A stretch of 64,000 nt of DNA from Algoriphagus iocasae. Its GTDB lineage: Bacteria; Bacteroidota; Bacteroidia; Cytophagales; Cyclobacteriaceae. The translations under genes were made by a program, and so were the position numbers. The stretch spans positions 1,576,680 through 1,640,679 of the forward strand of contig NZ_JACIJO010000001.1 in assembly GCF_014206875.1 (NCBI RefSeq). The letters run 5' to 3'. The first letter of the stretch is position 1. The number at the start of each line of letters is the position of its first letter. The notes beneath the pieces are model-generated. The model was not told the origin of the DNA. It saw nothing but the letters and a program-made list of their open reading frames with translations, and did not search any database. Positions 26,767 to 35,587 of this stretch are shown in pieces.

Positions 26767-29700
26767 AATTGCCGGAAAATTTCTTTTTAAAGAACCAAGC
26801 AAGGAAAACAATGCCAAGTAGTAAGGCTGCATAAAGTGGCCAAAAAGATTGCTTAGTTTCCAGTGTGACAGGCTCAGGATTCCCCAGGAGAATCAACCCG
26901 GACCAAAATGAAGGGTCGAGAGCTCTTCCTTTGGCTTTGGCTAGGTAATTTAGTTTGGCCTTTCTTAGAGCTTCATCTTTAGGTAAGCCATCTTCCAAAA
27001 AATCATAAAAATCAGCAGCTATGCTGACACTGGCCTGCTCATCGATTTTCCAAAGTCCCATCAATAAGGATTTGGTCCCGGAATAATTGAATGCGTGAGC
27101 TAGGGAGATCATTCCTTCTCCAGGAGAATAGCTGGGTTTGCCGGATTCACAGGCAAGTAGGACTGCAAGCTCCGAACTCAGGTCCAGTTCGTAAATTTCA
27201 CTGGCAAAAAGCTCATTGGGATCTAATGGGTTCTCGGCTGATTTTGCAAATACCAGTCTGGAATCGCCTGGATTCACATTGCTGGAGATAGCATGTGTGC
27301 CAATGTGAATGATCCGCGACTGTCCTGCCTCATTCTTAAAATTCATCAGGGTAGAGCCGTGTTCCAAATAAGTCTTTGCCTCAAATTTTGAAGAAATCTG
27401 TTCCACCAGCCGCCGGGTAAAAGGCTGGGGGAGAAGCTTTAGATAATCAATATCCAAGAATTGCTGATCCATAAATGATGCACTATAGGTCTTTTTCATA
27501 CCATCAAAAAAGCCCGGTGCGAAAGCAACCAACTGATCTTCATACTTACTAGTAGCTTGCTCCTCAAGAAATAAAAGGCTGTATTGATAGGAAAAGCTAT
27601 GTTCTAGAAGTAAAAAATGATCAGCTAAATCTGCCCAATCAGAAACAGGGACTTTCGTCAGGGTTTCGAAACTCAGGTTAAACAATAAGCCTTCTGGAAT
27701 GACAGCAATTCTTTGTGTTCGGATAAATGGTTCTGCCGGTTTCCACAAAAGATTATAGAGTTCGTGAAGGATGGCTGGCTGGATTTTGTTTTTAGAGGAT
27801 TGCTCAGCCAGCGTTTCCAAGGTTCTTGTCAAAGGAATTGGGCTCAGAGAAATTAACTTTTTTTCATTTTCCTGAATGATCAGGAGCATCCATTTTTCTC
27901 CCACATTCAAGTATCGGAGGTAGGTGATTTCTGGATTCAGTTTTGAAAACACTCTGGCCAAAACGCTCTCACTGGTTTCAAAGTGAAGTTGAAAATAGTT
28001 GGGGTAATTGATCTTAAGCGTATCCAAAAAGGCTTTCCACTCGCTATTTGCCTTTGCATAGGCTGATAAGTCTGTCACCTCGGCCTGTAAAGATTGCCGG
28101 AGCTGCTCTTTAAGTTCTTCTTCCCGATTTAGAATCTCTGCTGGCAAACCACCAAAATGTACCTGTTGATTTTTCTGAAGTCGGGATCTGATCTTACGAT
28201 ATCTCGCATGCTCATGATAGGCAAGCAGCCGATCCAAATAGCTCTCTTCACCACTTAATTGATAGAGTTCCAGTTCTATTAGTTCAAGAAACTCAAAATA
28301 TTCCCGATTTACGTCGAGCTGTATGCTTACATCTGAGGGTTCAAATAAAAAGTCTGACTGGGAGTCAATGATTTTTAATCCTTCCCTGAGTTCTTTCTCA
28401 ATGGATTTTAATAAAGCTTCATCTACCTCTTCCAAATAGTATCTGCTACGATTCCTGATCAAAATAGGCTGGGACTTTAGAAACATTGCCTGTATAGAAT
28501 CCTTCGGGCTTTTACTGCGTGCTATCAAAAGATCAATTTGGCTTAAGGCATCCGAAGTGTATTTTAAGGCCATTTGATAATTCTGCCCCAACTCATAAAT
28601 GGAAGCTTGATTGATGGTTTGATTATAGTCGAGATAGAGATTTTCAGAACCCACATCCGCAAGGTAATTTCTTGCTAGAGTAGATAATTGGATGGCCTCA
28701 TCCATCTTCTTGTTTTCCGCCAGAAACTTGCTGAAGTTTTTTAAGAAATCCAGGTAAATCACATCATAATCTCCTTGGACTTCTTGGTCAAAAATGGTTT
28801 TAGCTTTTCTGTATAGAGAATCTGCCAGTTCTTCATTTTGTAAATAATCCTCCATTCTGGCCAAAGTATTGATGGCGTCTGCCTGCCAATAACTGCTCTC
28901 CTCCTCCAGTTCCTGCATTTGCTTGAGTCCTTCCAAAAGAAATTCCCTTGACTGCTCCATTTGAATCATATCATAGTAAACCTGTCCCAGAAGTATCCGG
29001 GATTTGGCTGTTTCCAAATCCTGATTCCCAAACTCTTCAGACTTTCTTTGAAAGGAAAATTCCAAAAGTTGCTTGGCCCGATGATAGGAGCCCAACTGCC
29101 TATATAATCCGGCCAGATTGTCCATAGACCTGAAATAGCCTTGCAATACTTTTTGTTTCTCCAGCTCTTCTAAATCAGCAGCAAGGTATTTTTCCTGATA
29201 GGAAATCGTCAGGTTCATGGACTGCTCTGCTGCATCAAAATCACTCTGAGCCATCTGAACACCGGCTAGGTTATTTAGAATTATACTCTTGCGATAAAAT
29301 TGATTTCTAGGGGTAGGTTCAAGCTTATCTATAGCTTCGATAGATTTTTGATAGTAGAATCCCGCAGAGTCCAAGTTGGAATTGAAATAGGAAATGTTTC
29401 CCAAATAGCTGTTGGCAAAATAGGTGTTTTCAGGATCAGCCTGTGACAGGTCCAAACTCAGGAAATCATTCAGATGTTTCTTTGCGGCAGGCAAATCCAT
29501 GTTTTGAATGGCCAAACCTCCTAGATTGAGGTACAGGTTACTGAAAACTTCTTCTGATTTAGGGGATTCTTTTTTGGCCCATTCCAGTGCCGTAAGTGTA
29601 TGCTTATAGGCTGCAGTGGGATTTCCTACATACTCATACCAATCGGCCAGACTCTTGACCAGCAAGCGCTGGAACTTGGGGCTTTTCGATAAATTCTCCC

Positions 29701-29968
29701 ATGTTTGGTAGGTATTTAGGAGCTGATCAGATGCATCTTTCTCTGGGGAATTTGCAAGTAGAATCCGACCATAAATCTCCAGGTATTCAGGTAAACTATC
29801 GTACTGTTTTTGATTAATCAGACTCTGGGTAAATTCTTCGATTTCTGCCAAGGCAGTTTGATGGGAGCCAGTTTCAATCATTTCTTCCCAACTGGCCTTC
29901 CTGTCCTTGGTTTGTCCCAAAACTGTGCTTGCAAAAAAAAGTAAAGGCAGGAAAAAGAGTCTAATCAT
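26765..29968 (-). CDS. Exported TPR-CHAT caspase-like protease, membrane-anchored
   Basis: 1067 aa. A signal peptide (cut after VLGQ), a long stack of TPR and coiled-coil helices (about 30-700) and a C-terminal CHAT domain (about 700-1030). The catalytic pair is visible: His892 in HIGTHAIS and Cys940 in LLACESGKP, with the usual spacing of 48 residues. A transmembrane helix (about 1042-1060) and a basic tail end the protein, placing the protease domain in the periplasm. CHAT enzymes are caspase relatives (clan CD) and in other systems are switched on by partners binding the TPRs. Most known ones are cytoplasmic, so this topology is notable. It is first in the cluster, with its own promoter motif 22-56 bp upstream. 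The target is unknown; neighbouring lipoproteins are candidates. Confidence 0.9.
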   Translation of the reverse strand: MIRLFFLPLLFFASTVLGQTKDRKASWEEMIETGSHQTALAEIEEFTQSLINQKQYDSLPEYLEIYGRILLANSPEKDASDQLLNTYQTWENLSKSPKFQRLLVKSLADWYEYVGNPTAAYKHTLTALEWAKKESPKSEEVFSNLYLNLGGLAIQNMDLPAAKKHLNDFLSLDLSQADPENTYFANSYLGNISYFNSNLDSAGFYYQKSIEAIDKLEPTPRNQFYRKSIILNNLAGVQMAQSDFDAAEQSMNLTISYQEKYLAADLEELEKQKVLQGYFRSMDNLAGLYRQLGSYHRAKQLLEFSFQRKSEEFGNQDLETAKSRILLGQVYYDMIQMEQSREFLLEGLKQMQELEEESSYWQADAINTLARMEDYLQNEELADSLYRKAKTIFDQEVQGDYDVIYLDFLKNFSKFLAENKKMDEAIQLSTLARNYLADVGSENLYLDYNQTINQASIYELGQNYQMALKYTSDALSQIDLLIARSKSPKDSIQAMFLKSQPILIRNRSRYYLEEVDEALLKSIEKELREGLKIIDSQSDFLFEPSDVSIQLDVNREYFEFLELIELELYQLSGEESYLDRLLAYHEHARYRKIRSRLQKNQQVHFGGLPAEILNREEELKEQLRQSLQAEVTDLSAYAKANSEWKAFLDTLKINYPNYFQLHFETSESVLARVFSKLNPEITYLRYLNVGEKWMLLIIQENEKKLISLSPIPLTRTLETLAEQSSKNKIQPAILHELYNLLWKPAEPFIRTQRIAVIPEGLLFNLSFETLTKVPVSDWADLADHFLLLEHSFSYQYSLLFLEEQATSKYEDQLVAFAPGFFDGMKKTYSASFMDQQFLDIDYLKLLPQPFTRRLVEQISSKFEAKTYLEHGSTLMNFKNEAGQSRIIHIGTHAISSNVNPGDSRLVFAKSAENPLDPNELFASEIYELDLSSELAVLLACESGKPSYSPGEGMISLAHAFNYSGTKSLLMGLWKIDEQASVSIAADFYDFLEDGLPKDEALRKAKLNYLAKAKGRALDPSFWSGLILLGNPEPVTLETKQSFWPLYAALLLGIVFLAWFFKKKFSGN

Positions 29969-29989
29969 TTGAAATGTTACCTGTTAAAA

Positions 29990-30024
29990 TCAATTACTCA
30001 TCGAAAAAGATAAAAAAAGTCATC
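29990..30024 (-). promoter_or_regulatory. Cluster promoter motif, copy 1 (CHAT gene)
   Basis: On the minus strand: GATGAC (30019-30024), a T-rich 15-nt spacer, CGATGAG, then TAATTGA (29990 end). It sits 21 bp before the CHAT ATG. It shares 14 consecutive bases with copy 3, 5.9 kb away, and the same 22-bp box-to-box period. Confidence 0.75.
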
Positions 30025-30217
30025 GAAAAAATGACCAATATTTTAATCAATGGATTTATTCTTAAAATTGCTCTATCCTGCATCTCTTCATTTTAATAAG
30101 TATAGAATGCCAATAAATAGTATTCGAAATTGAATGAACTTGAGAAAAAAACAGAGAAGGTAGTTAGCCTTTAATAAGGAGAAAGAATGGGCCCCAAATC
30201 TATTAATTCATGCGATT

Positions 30218-32527
30218 TCAAACTCCCACACTCTCTTTAAACAAGGATATCACCAACTCCTCAGTTAATGGTTTGTTGTTCGCTTTTTCCCTTAGGGTTT
30301 CAAATGAATAACGGAAGTCACATCCCTCTTTATAAGCACTGCATCCATAAGCTGTTTTACCTCTGATGATGCTTCCTTTTTGACATAAGGGACAAGGAAT
30401 GACCCGAGGAGTTTTTTTGGATTCCGAGGAACTGGATTTTTTCTTTTCTTCCAAAACCAATTGGTAAGCATCATTGAATCGGACTAATCCTTCCTGATCT
30501 CCAGAGGAGGTTTTAAATCCCTTCAAATTGACCGTAGATCCTTTCTGTAACAATCGCAAATACTGATTCTCCGAGATGGTCTTTCCTTCAAAGGAAAAAG
30601 GAAGTAAAAAGTCGCATCCATTTTTATAGGAGCTACAGCCATAACTGGCTTTGCCTTTTAGAAGGGATCCTTTCTTGCATTTTGGACAAGACGAACCCAC
30701 AACGCTTGTAGGAGCGGATGATTTTTCTTTTTCCGGGACTTTGGTTTCACTCGGCTGGGATATGATCGTATGGCTTTGCTCACGAATCACTTCATACACC
30801 AAATGATTCACCATATTCTTCATGTTTTTCACAAAAGACCCTGCGTGAAAATTCCCTTTTTCTATTTCCTTCAATTGCTTTTCCCACTGTCCTGTCAATT
30901 CTGCGGAGGTCAGCAGGTCATTTTTTATGATATCGATCAATTGAATCCCTGTTTCGGTAGGCAAAATCTGCTTTTTATTCCGCTCAATGTACTGACGTTT
31001 AAAAAGCGTTTCTATGATATTCGCGCGGGTAGAAGGTCGACCGATGCCATTCTCTTTCATCAATTCCCGCAACTCTTCATCGTCCACCTGTTTGCCGGCA
31101 GTTTCCATACCTCTCAGCAAAGTCGCTTCTGTAAAGTGTTTTGGTGCTTTGGTTTCTTTCTCTGTAAAAGAAGGCTCATGTGGTCCTTTTTCTCCCTTCT
31201 TAAAGAGCGGGAGCTCATCTTTTTCCTTTTTTTCTTTGCCATCAGCCGTTTCAAAAACAACTCTCCAGCCTTTTTCTAAAATTACTTTCCCGGTTGTTTT
31301 AAAAGGAACGGTATCTACTTTTCCTAAAACTGTGGTATTGGCCACCGAGCAATCATCATAAAACACGGCGATGAATCTCCTGGCAATAATGTCATAGACT
31401 TTTTGGTGATTTCCGCGCAAATTCTCCTGCATTCCTGTAGGAATAATGGCATGGTGATCGGTTACCTTTTTATCATTGAAAACTTTGGATGACTTTTTCA
31501 GTTTTTTACCCAAAATCGCTTGAGTCAACGGTTGATAATTGGTTAGCTTTTGTAAGATTCCAGGTGCTTTGGGGTAGATGTCATTTGGTAAAAATATGGT
31601 GTCAACCCTTGGATAGGTGATTACCTTTTGTTCGTAAAGTTGCTGGGCGATTTTAAGGGTTTCTTCTGCGGAAAGCCCAAACTTATTATTGCAATACACC
31701 TGTAAACCAGTCAAATCAAAAAGCTTAGGAGCATATTCTTTGCCTTTTTTCTTCTCCATGGAGACCACTTCAAAGTCATGTTCCTTGACCACTTTGGCGA
31801 AAGCCTCACCATCCTCTTTCTTAAAGAATTTCCCTTCTTCACAGTTAAATGTTACCTCTCTGTAAACTGTTTGTAATTCCCAATATGCTTGGGGTTGGAA
31901 ATTCTGAATTTCCTTGTAGCGATTCACGATCATCGCCAGCGTAGGTGTCTGAACTCTGCCGATAGACAATACTTGTTTGTATCCTCCATGTTTGACCGTA
32001 TACAAGCGGGTGGCGTTTATTCCTAAAAGCCAATCGCCGATCGCTCTGGAAAAACCGGCATAATACAGGTTGTCGTACTTTGAAGAGGGTTGCAGTTTTT
32101 CAAAGCCTTCCTTGATTGCCTCTGTGGTCAGGGATGAAATCCATAAGCGTTTGACTTCCCCTTTATATTCAGCCTGTTCTAATACCCAGCGTTGGATCAG
32201 TTCTCCTTCTTGGCCGGCATCACCACAGTTGATGACCAATGAGGCAGAATCAAATAGTTTTTTTACAATATCGAATTGCTTCTTGACGCCGGGATTATCG
32301 ACGACTTTGGTTTTGAATTTCTCAGGAAGCATGGGCAAGTGACTGAGACTCCAGCTTTTCCAATGTGCTTCGTAATCGTTGGGTTCAAACAGGGTGCAAA
32401 AGTGCCCAAAAGTATAAGTCACACGATATCCATTCCCTTCATAATATCCATCATGCTTATGAGTAGCTCCGAGGACGGTGGCTATTTCCCGGGCAACACT
32501 TGGCTTTTCAGCAATACAAACTATCAT
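30218..32527 (-). CDS. topB: DNA topoisomerase III
   Basis: 769 aa from the ATG at 32527; a TTG three codons upstream is less likely. The TOPRIM domain starts with MIVCIAEKPSVAREIA, and the active-site region reads ITYPRVDT, whose Tyr cleaves single-stranded DNA. Two C-terminal four-cysteine zinc modules follow (about 645-675 and 733-762), each with CPxCxxG...YGCSxYxxGCDF. TopB-type enzymes decatenate and relax DNA and act with RecQ-like helicases. It is set apart from the CHAT cluster by a 249-bp gap in which I see no feature beyond the CHAT promoter. Homologues are also common on mobile elements, but no transfer genes are nearby, so a housekeeping copy is likely. Confidence 0.96.
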   Translation of the reverse strand: MIVCIAEKPSVAREIATVLGATHKHDGYYEGNGYRVTYTFGHFCTLFEPNDYEAHWKSWSLSHLPMLPEKFKTKVVDNPGVKKQFDIVKKLFDSASLVINCGDAGQEGELIQRWVLEQAEYKGEVKRLWISSLTTEAIKEGFEKLQPSSKYDNLYYAGFSRAIGDWLLGINATRLYTVKHGGYKQVLSIGRVQTPTLAMIVNRYKEIQNFQPQAYWELQTVYREVTFNCEEGKFFKKEDGEAFAKVVKEHDFEVVSMEKKKGKEYAPKLFDLTGLQVYCNNKFGLSAEETLKIAQQLYEQKVITYPRVDTIFLPNDIYPKAPGILQKLTNYQPLTQAILGKKLKKSSKVFNDKKVTDHHAIIPTGMQENLRGNHQKVYDIIARRFIAVFYDDCSVANTTVLGKVDTVPFKTTGKVILEKGWRVVFETADGKEKKEKDELPLFKKGEKGPHEPSFTEKETKAPKHFTEATLLRGMETAGKQVDDEELRELMKENGIGRPSTRANIIETLFKRQYIERNKKQILPTETGIQLIDIIKNDLLTSAELTGQWEKQLKEIEKGNFHAGSFVKNMKNMVNHLVYEVIREQSHTIISQPSETKVPEKEKSSAPTSVVGSSCPKCKKGSLLKGKASYGCSSYKNGCDFLLPFSFEGKTISENQYLRLLQKGSTVNLKGFKTSSGDQEGLVRFNDAYQLVLEEKKKSSSSESKKTPRVIPCPLCQKGSIIRGKTAYGCSAYKEGCDFRYSFETLREKANNKPLTEELVISLFKESVGV

Positions 32528-32771
32528 CTGAAGCAAAAATAATTAAAATGGGGTAATGGCAATGGGGAGTAGGGGCTAAGGTAAGGTTAAGGAATTTTAT
32601 ATCAGGCTGAGTGCAAATCAGGAAATTTGCCATCAATCTGGACATCAAGAATCTATAATTTCTATGTAGATCCATTGTCATCAAAAAAATAGTAATTTAA
32701 GATCAATTCGTTTTTACTGCTTTAATAGAAAAACCCAAAACCTGATCAAAAATATAATTACCAAAAACCCT

Positions 32772-33809
32772 ATGAAAAACCTACTCATCATTTGCTTACT
32801 GTTTCTAAGTTTCAATTTCTTGGCGTTTCCACAAAGCGACAAAGGGACTGTAGTGACTGATACGCTTTACTCAAAAAATCTTGAAAATAATTTTGGGGAA
32901 AATCCGAATCGTGCCGTCTCAGTCTACCTTCCACCTGGATATAGTGAAAGCAATGAAAGATATCCGGTGATTTATTTTTTGCATGGATTTTCTGGGAATA
33001 ATTCGATGTTAACTCCAATGGCTGAGTTACTGGACTTTGCGATAGCTACGAATAAAATTCGCCCTTTTATAATGGTTATCCCGGATCAACAAACAACCTA
33101 TGATGGGAGCTTTTACAGTAATAGTCAGATTTTTGGCAATTGGGAGGATTTCACCGCTTTTGATCTGGTGAAATACATGGATGATAATTTCCGAACCATT
33201 GCTAAAAATGAAAGCCGAGGTATCACAGGACACAGCATGGGAGGATATGGAGCCATTAAAATAGCCATGCATCATCCTGAAATATTCAGCAGTGTTTATG
33301 GGATAAGTCCCGGAGCTTTGGCGATTGTAAGAGAATATGGCCCTAACAGCAGTACCTATAGTGATTTTGCAAAAGTGAAAAATCAAGAGGAACTCAATAA
33401 ATTATATTTTGGAAAAGTGATCGTGGCATTTGGTAGATCATGGTCGCCTAATCCTAACAAGCCACCTTTCTATGTAGATGTTCCCTTTGAATATCAGGGC
33501 GAAGAATTGATAGTAAATCAGGATGTTTTGGAAAAGTGGTATAAAAATATGCCCTTTTATATGGTAGATGATTATCTGGATAATTTGAAAAAATTAAAGG
33601 CCATAAAATTTGATTGGGGAAGAAATGCGGGGGATCGGTTTACGATTCAATGCAAAATGTTTAGCCAGAAATTGGAAAATGTAGGAATCAAGCATTTTGC
33701 AGAGGAATACATAGGAACCCATGTCAATAATATCTATACCAAAGATGGCCGTATCCCAAATCAAATGTTGCCATTTTTTGATTTCTATTTAGACTTTGAA
33801 CAAGAATAG
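32772..33809 (+). CDS. Secreted esterase, esterase-D-like alpha/beta hydrolase
   Basis: 345 aa with a signal peptide (cut near LAFPQ). It has the fold of the putative-esterase family: an oxyanion segment YFLHGFSGNN (about 75), nucleophile elbow GHSMGGYGA with Ser near 156, and a C-terminal THVNN-type His near 317. The family covers feruloyl and acetyl-xylan esterases, S-formylglutathione hydrolase and mycolyl transferase-like enzymes. Export argues for an extracellular ester, possibly on plant or algal polysaccharide. No operon partner is seen; the 235-bp upstream gap separates it from divergent topB. Confidence 0.85.
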   Translation: MKNLLIICLLFLSFNFLAFPQSDKGTVVTDTLYSKNLENNFGENPNRAVSVYLPPGYSESNERYPVIYFLHGFSGNNSMLTPMAELLDFAIATNKIRPFIMVIPDQQTTYDGSFYSNSQIFGNWEDFTAFDLVKYMDDNFRTIAKNESRGITGHSMGGYGAIKIAMHHPEIFSSVYGISPGALAIVREYGPNSSTYSDFAKVKNQEELNKLYFGKVIVAFGRSWSPNPNKPPFYVDVPFEYQGEELIVNQDVLEKWYKNMPFYMVDDYLDNLKKLKAIKFDWGRNAGDRFTIQCKMFSQKLENVGIKHFAEEYIGTHVNNIYTKDGRIPNQMLPFFDFYLDFEQE

Positions 33810-33898
33810 AAAAGTGTCGGCCAAATGTTGCCAAGCTTTCAGAAAACGTAAAAATTCAATAAGAAAGGATCAATGGTTTTAAGTTGTACCAATTAATT

Positions 33899-33914
33899 AC
33901 CAACTTAAGTTGGT
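33899..33914. promoter_or_regulatory. Perfect 16-bp palindrome
   Basis: ACCAACTTAAGTTGGT is symmetric without a spacer, which suits a dimeric protein better than an RNA hairpin. It is in the 654-bp stretch 33810-34463, about 160 bp before the small ORF at 34076. No partner site was found; the rest of the stretch shows only that ORF. Confidence 0.3.
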
Positions 33915-34075
33915 TAGCTAGCTTGTAATTGCTTCCTTAATAAGGCTTTTTTAAGTCGGGATTTGCATTAGTATGAAAAATACTTGGCTATTTAAGTTAA
34001 CAAGGGAATTAGTACATTGCCTTAAAACAAATTGATCTTCATTCTTAGATTTTTGATTCAAGAAAAAACATAGCT

Positions 34076-34243
34076 ATGAAAAAAATAGGTTTAATCATTT
34101 TAGGAATAATTATCCTTGGGGCTATTCTCGTCCTAACGCTGGTTATGAAAGTCCTTGAATTTTTTATGGGGGCGATTTTATTCGTTTTGGCAATTGTGGT
34201 CTTATTAATCCTCTATTTCAAGGTGAAAGATAAGGTTTCCTGA
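34076..34243 (+). CDS. Small two-helix membrane protein
   Basis: A 55-residue frame starting MKKIGLIILGIII and ending YFKVKDKVS. It has two hydrophobic helices (about 4-24 and 29-48) separated by a short polar turn with MKVLE, and a basic tail that suggests both ends face the cytoplasm. It is preceded by an A-rich leader. No family is recognised. Hydrophobic ORFs can arise by chance in AT-rich DNA, but the basic start, two balanced helices and clean stop favour a real gene. It could be a stress-type membrane peptide like those often seen in this phylum. Confidence 0.55.
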   Translation: MKKIGLIILGIIILGAILVLTLVMKVLEFFMGAILFVLAIVVLLILYFKVKDKVS

Positions 34244-34463
34244 CTATTTTTAAACTGAATCGATACCTATAATTCGGAATGTTATTACTCTTGTAATTTG
34301 GGACTTATGTGAATTTCCAAATGCATTGACTAATGATAGCTTGGTTCTTATTGAATTCCATTATTTGATTAAATTTTAATAAAAATCATTAGCTCCTGCC
34401 ATAAGGCTGTCACTCCCTCGATTTACGTTTGCGTCATAATTCTTTTTAAAAAACGACAGCGTA

Positions 34464-35402
34464 ATGAGCATCAAATTCAATTCAATCGATTTTCCAAAAC
34501 CGTCCTTGATTACAGTAAATGGTATTCATCTCGAAGTCTTTGAGGCAGGTAAACAAAATAAAGGCAATCCAATAATACTTTGTCATGGTTTTCCGGAGAA
34601 CGCGTTTTCTTGGCGTTTTCAGATCCCTGAGCTTGTTAGAGCAGGTTATCATGTCATTGTTCCTAATCAGCGGGGATATGGGAATTCATCTTGTCCAACT
34701 GAAGTAATTGCCTATGATATTCATCATTTGGCAAGTGACCTGGTAGCGCTACTCGATTACTTTGAGTATAAAGATGCTATTTTCATTGGCCATGATTGGG
34801 GAGCAAATGTTGTTTGGAACTTTGCATTATTGCACCCAGAGCGAGTAAAAAAAATAATAAACCTGGCTTTACCCTATCAAGTTCGTGGAGAAAAACCGTG
34901 GATAGAATGGATGGAAGAAATCTTCGGTGAAGACAACTATTTTGTTCACTTTAATAACCAACAAGGGGTAGCAGATGCTATTTTGGATCAAAACAAACCT
35001 AATTTCCTTCGCAATTTGTTCCGTAAGAATGTGCCTCTTGCACCACCAGAGCCAGGAATGTTAATGATAAATCTCGCAAAAGCTGAAAATCCAATCGGTG
35101 AACCTCTAATGAGTGAAAGTGAACTGGAAGTTTATATTTCTGCATTTGAAACCTCTGGGTTTACTGGAGGGATCAACTGGTATAGAAATCTTGATCGAAA
35201 CTGGCATTTACTGGCTGATGTAAACCCAATTATCAATCACCCAACTTTGATGATTTATGGTGATAAAGATATGATTCCTAAGTTCGAGAACTTGACAGAC
35301 TTTGTTCCGAATGCAGATGTATTCTGTATAGATTGTGGTCATTGTATCCAACAAGAAAAGCCAGAGGAAACGAATATGGCAATTCTAAAGTGGTTGAATT
35401 AA
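34464..35402 (+). CDS. Alpha/beta hydrolase, soluble epoxide hydrolase-like
   Basis: 312 aa without signal peptide. HGFPENAFSWR (about 40-50) holds the HGxP oxyanion motif of epoxide hydrolases, and GHDWGANV (about 108) gives an Asp nucleophile, which separates epoxide hydrolases and dehalogenases from esterases with Ser. The third residue is in CGHCIQQEKPEE, and YGDKDMIP provides the acid. HGFPE with an Asp nucleophile favours epoxide opening; haloalkane dehalogenase is the main alternative. It stands alone, followed by a long hairpin at 35470. Confidence 0.9.
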   Translation: MSIKFNSIDFPKPSLITVNGIHLEVFEAGKQNKGNPIILCHGFPENAFSWRFQIPELVRAGYHVIVPNQRGYGNSSCPTEVIAYDIHHLASDLVALLDYFEYKDAIFIGHDWGANVVWNFALLHPERVKKIINLALPYQVRGEKPWIEWMEEIFGEDNYFVHFNNQQGVADAILDQNKPNFLRNLFRKNVPLAPPEPGMLMINLAKAENPIGEPLMSESELEVYISAFETSGFTGGINWYRNLDRNWHLLADVNPIINHPTLMIYGDKDMIPKFENLTDFVPNADVFCIDCGHCIQQEKPEETNMAILKWLN

Positions 35403-35469
35403 AAAAAATCTAGAAAGGAAATTCAGGAATACTGCCCTGAAAACTGAAACAATTCAGACTGTATAAAAC

Positions 35470-35516
35470 CTGCGCCACAACAAAAGTTTCAATAGGAAAC
35501 CTTTGTTGTGGCGCAG
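35470..35516. repeat. 47-bp hairpin with 21-bp arms
   Basis: The arms 35470-35490 and 35496-35516 pair with one mismatch around the 5-nt loop AATAG. It lies between convergent genes. A bidirectional terminator is the simplest reading, but no T-tract follows on either strand, so an extended REP-like element is also possible. Confidence 0.65.
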
Positions 35517-35587
35517 CATATCTAAAAGTTGAATAATACTAGTAAAACAAGCTTTCAAATTTATTAAATCAAATTAGAAGGATTTTC

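Noticed and set aside
30770..31361. Plus-strand ORFs of 169 and 115 codons inside topB
   Set aside because: Long antisense frames over a conserved topoisomerase; Phe/Ser-rich content mirrors the Lys/Glu-rich sense strand.
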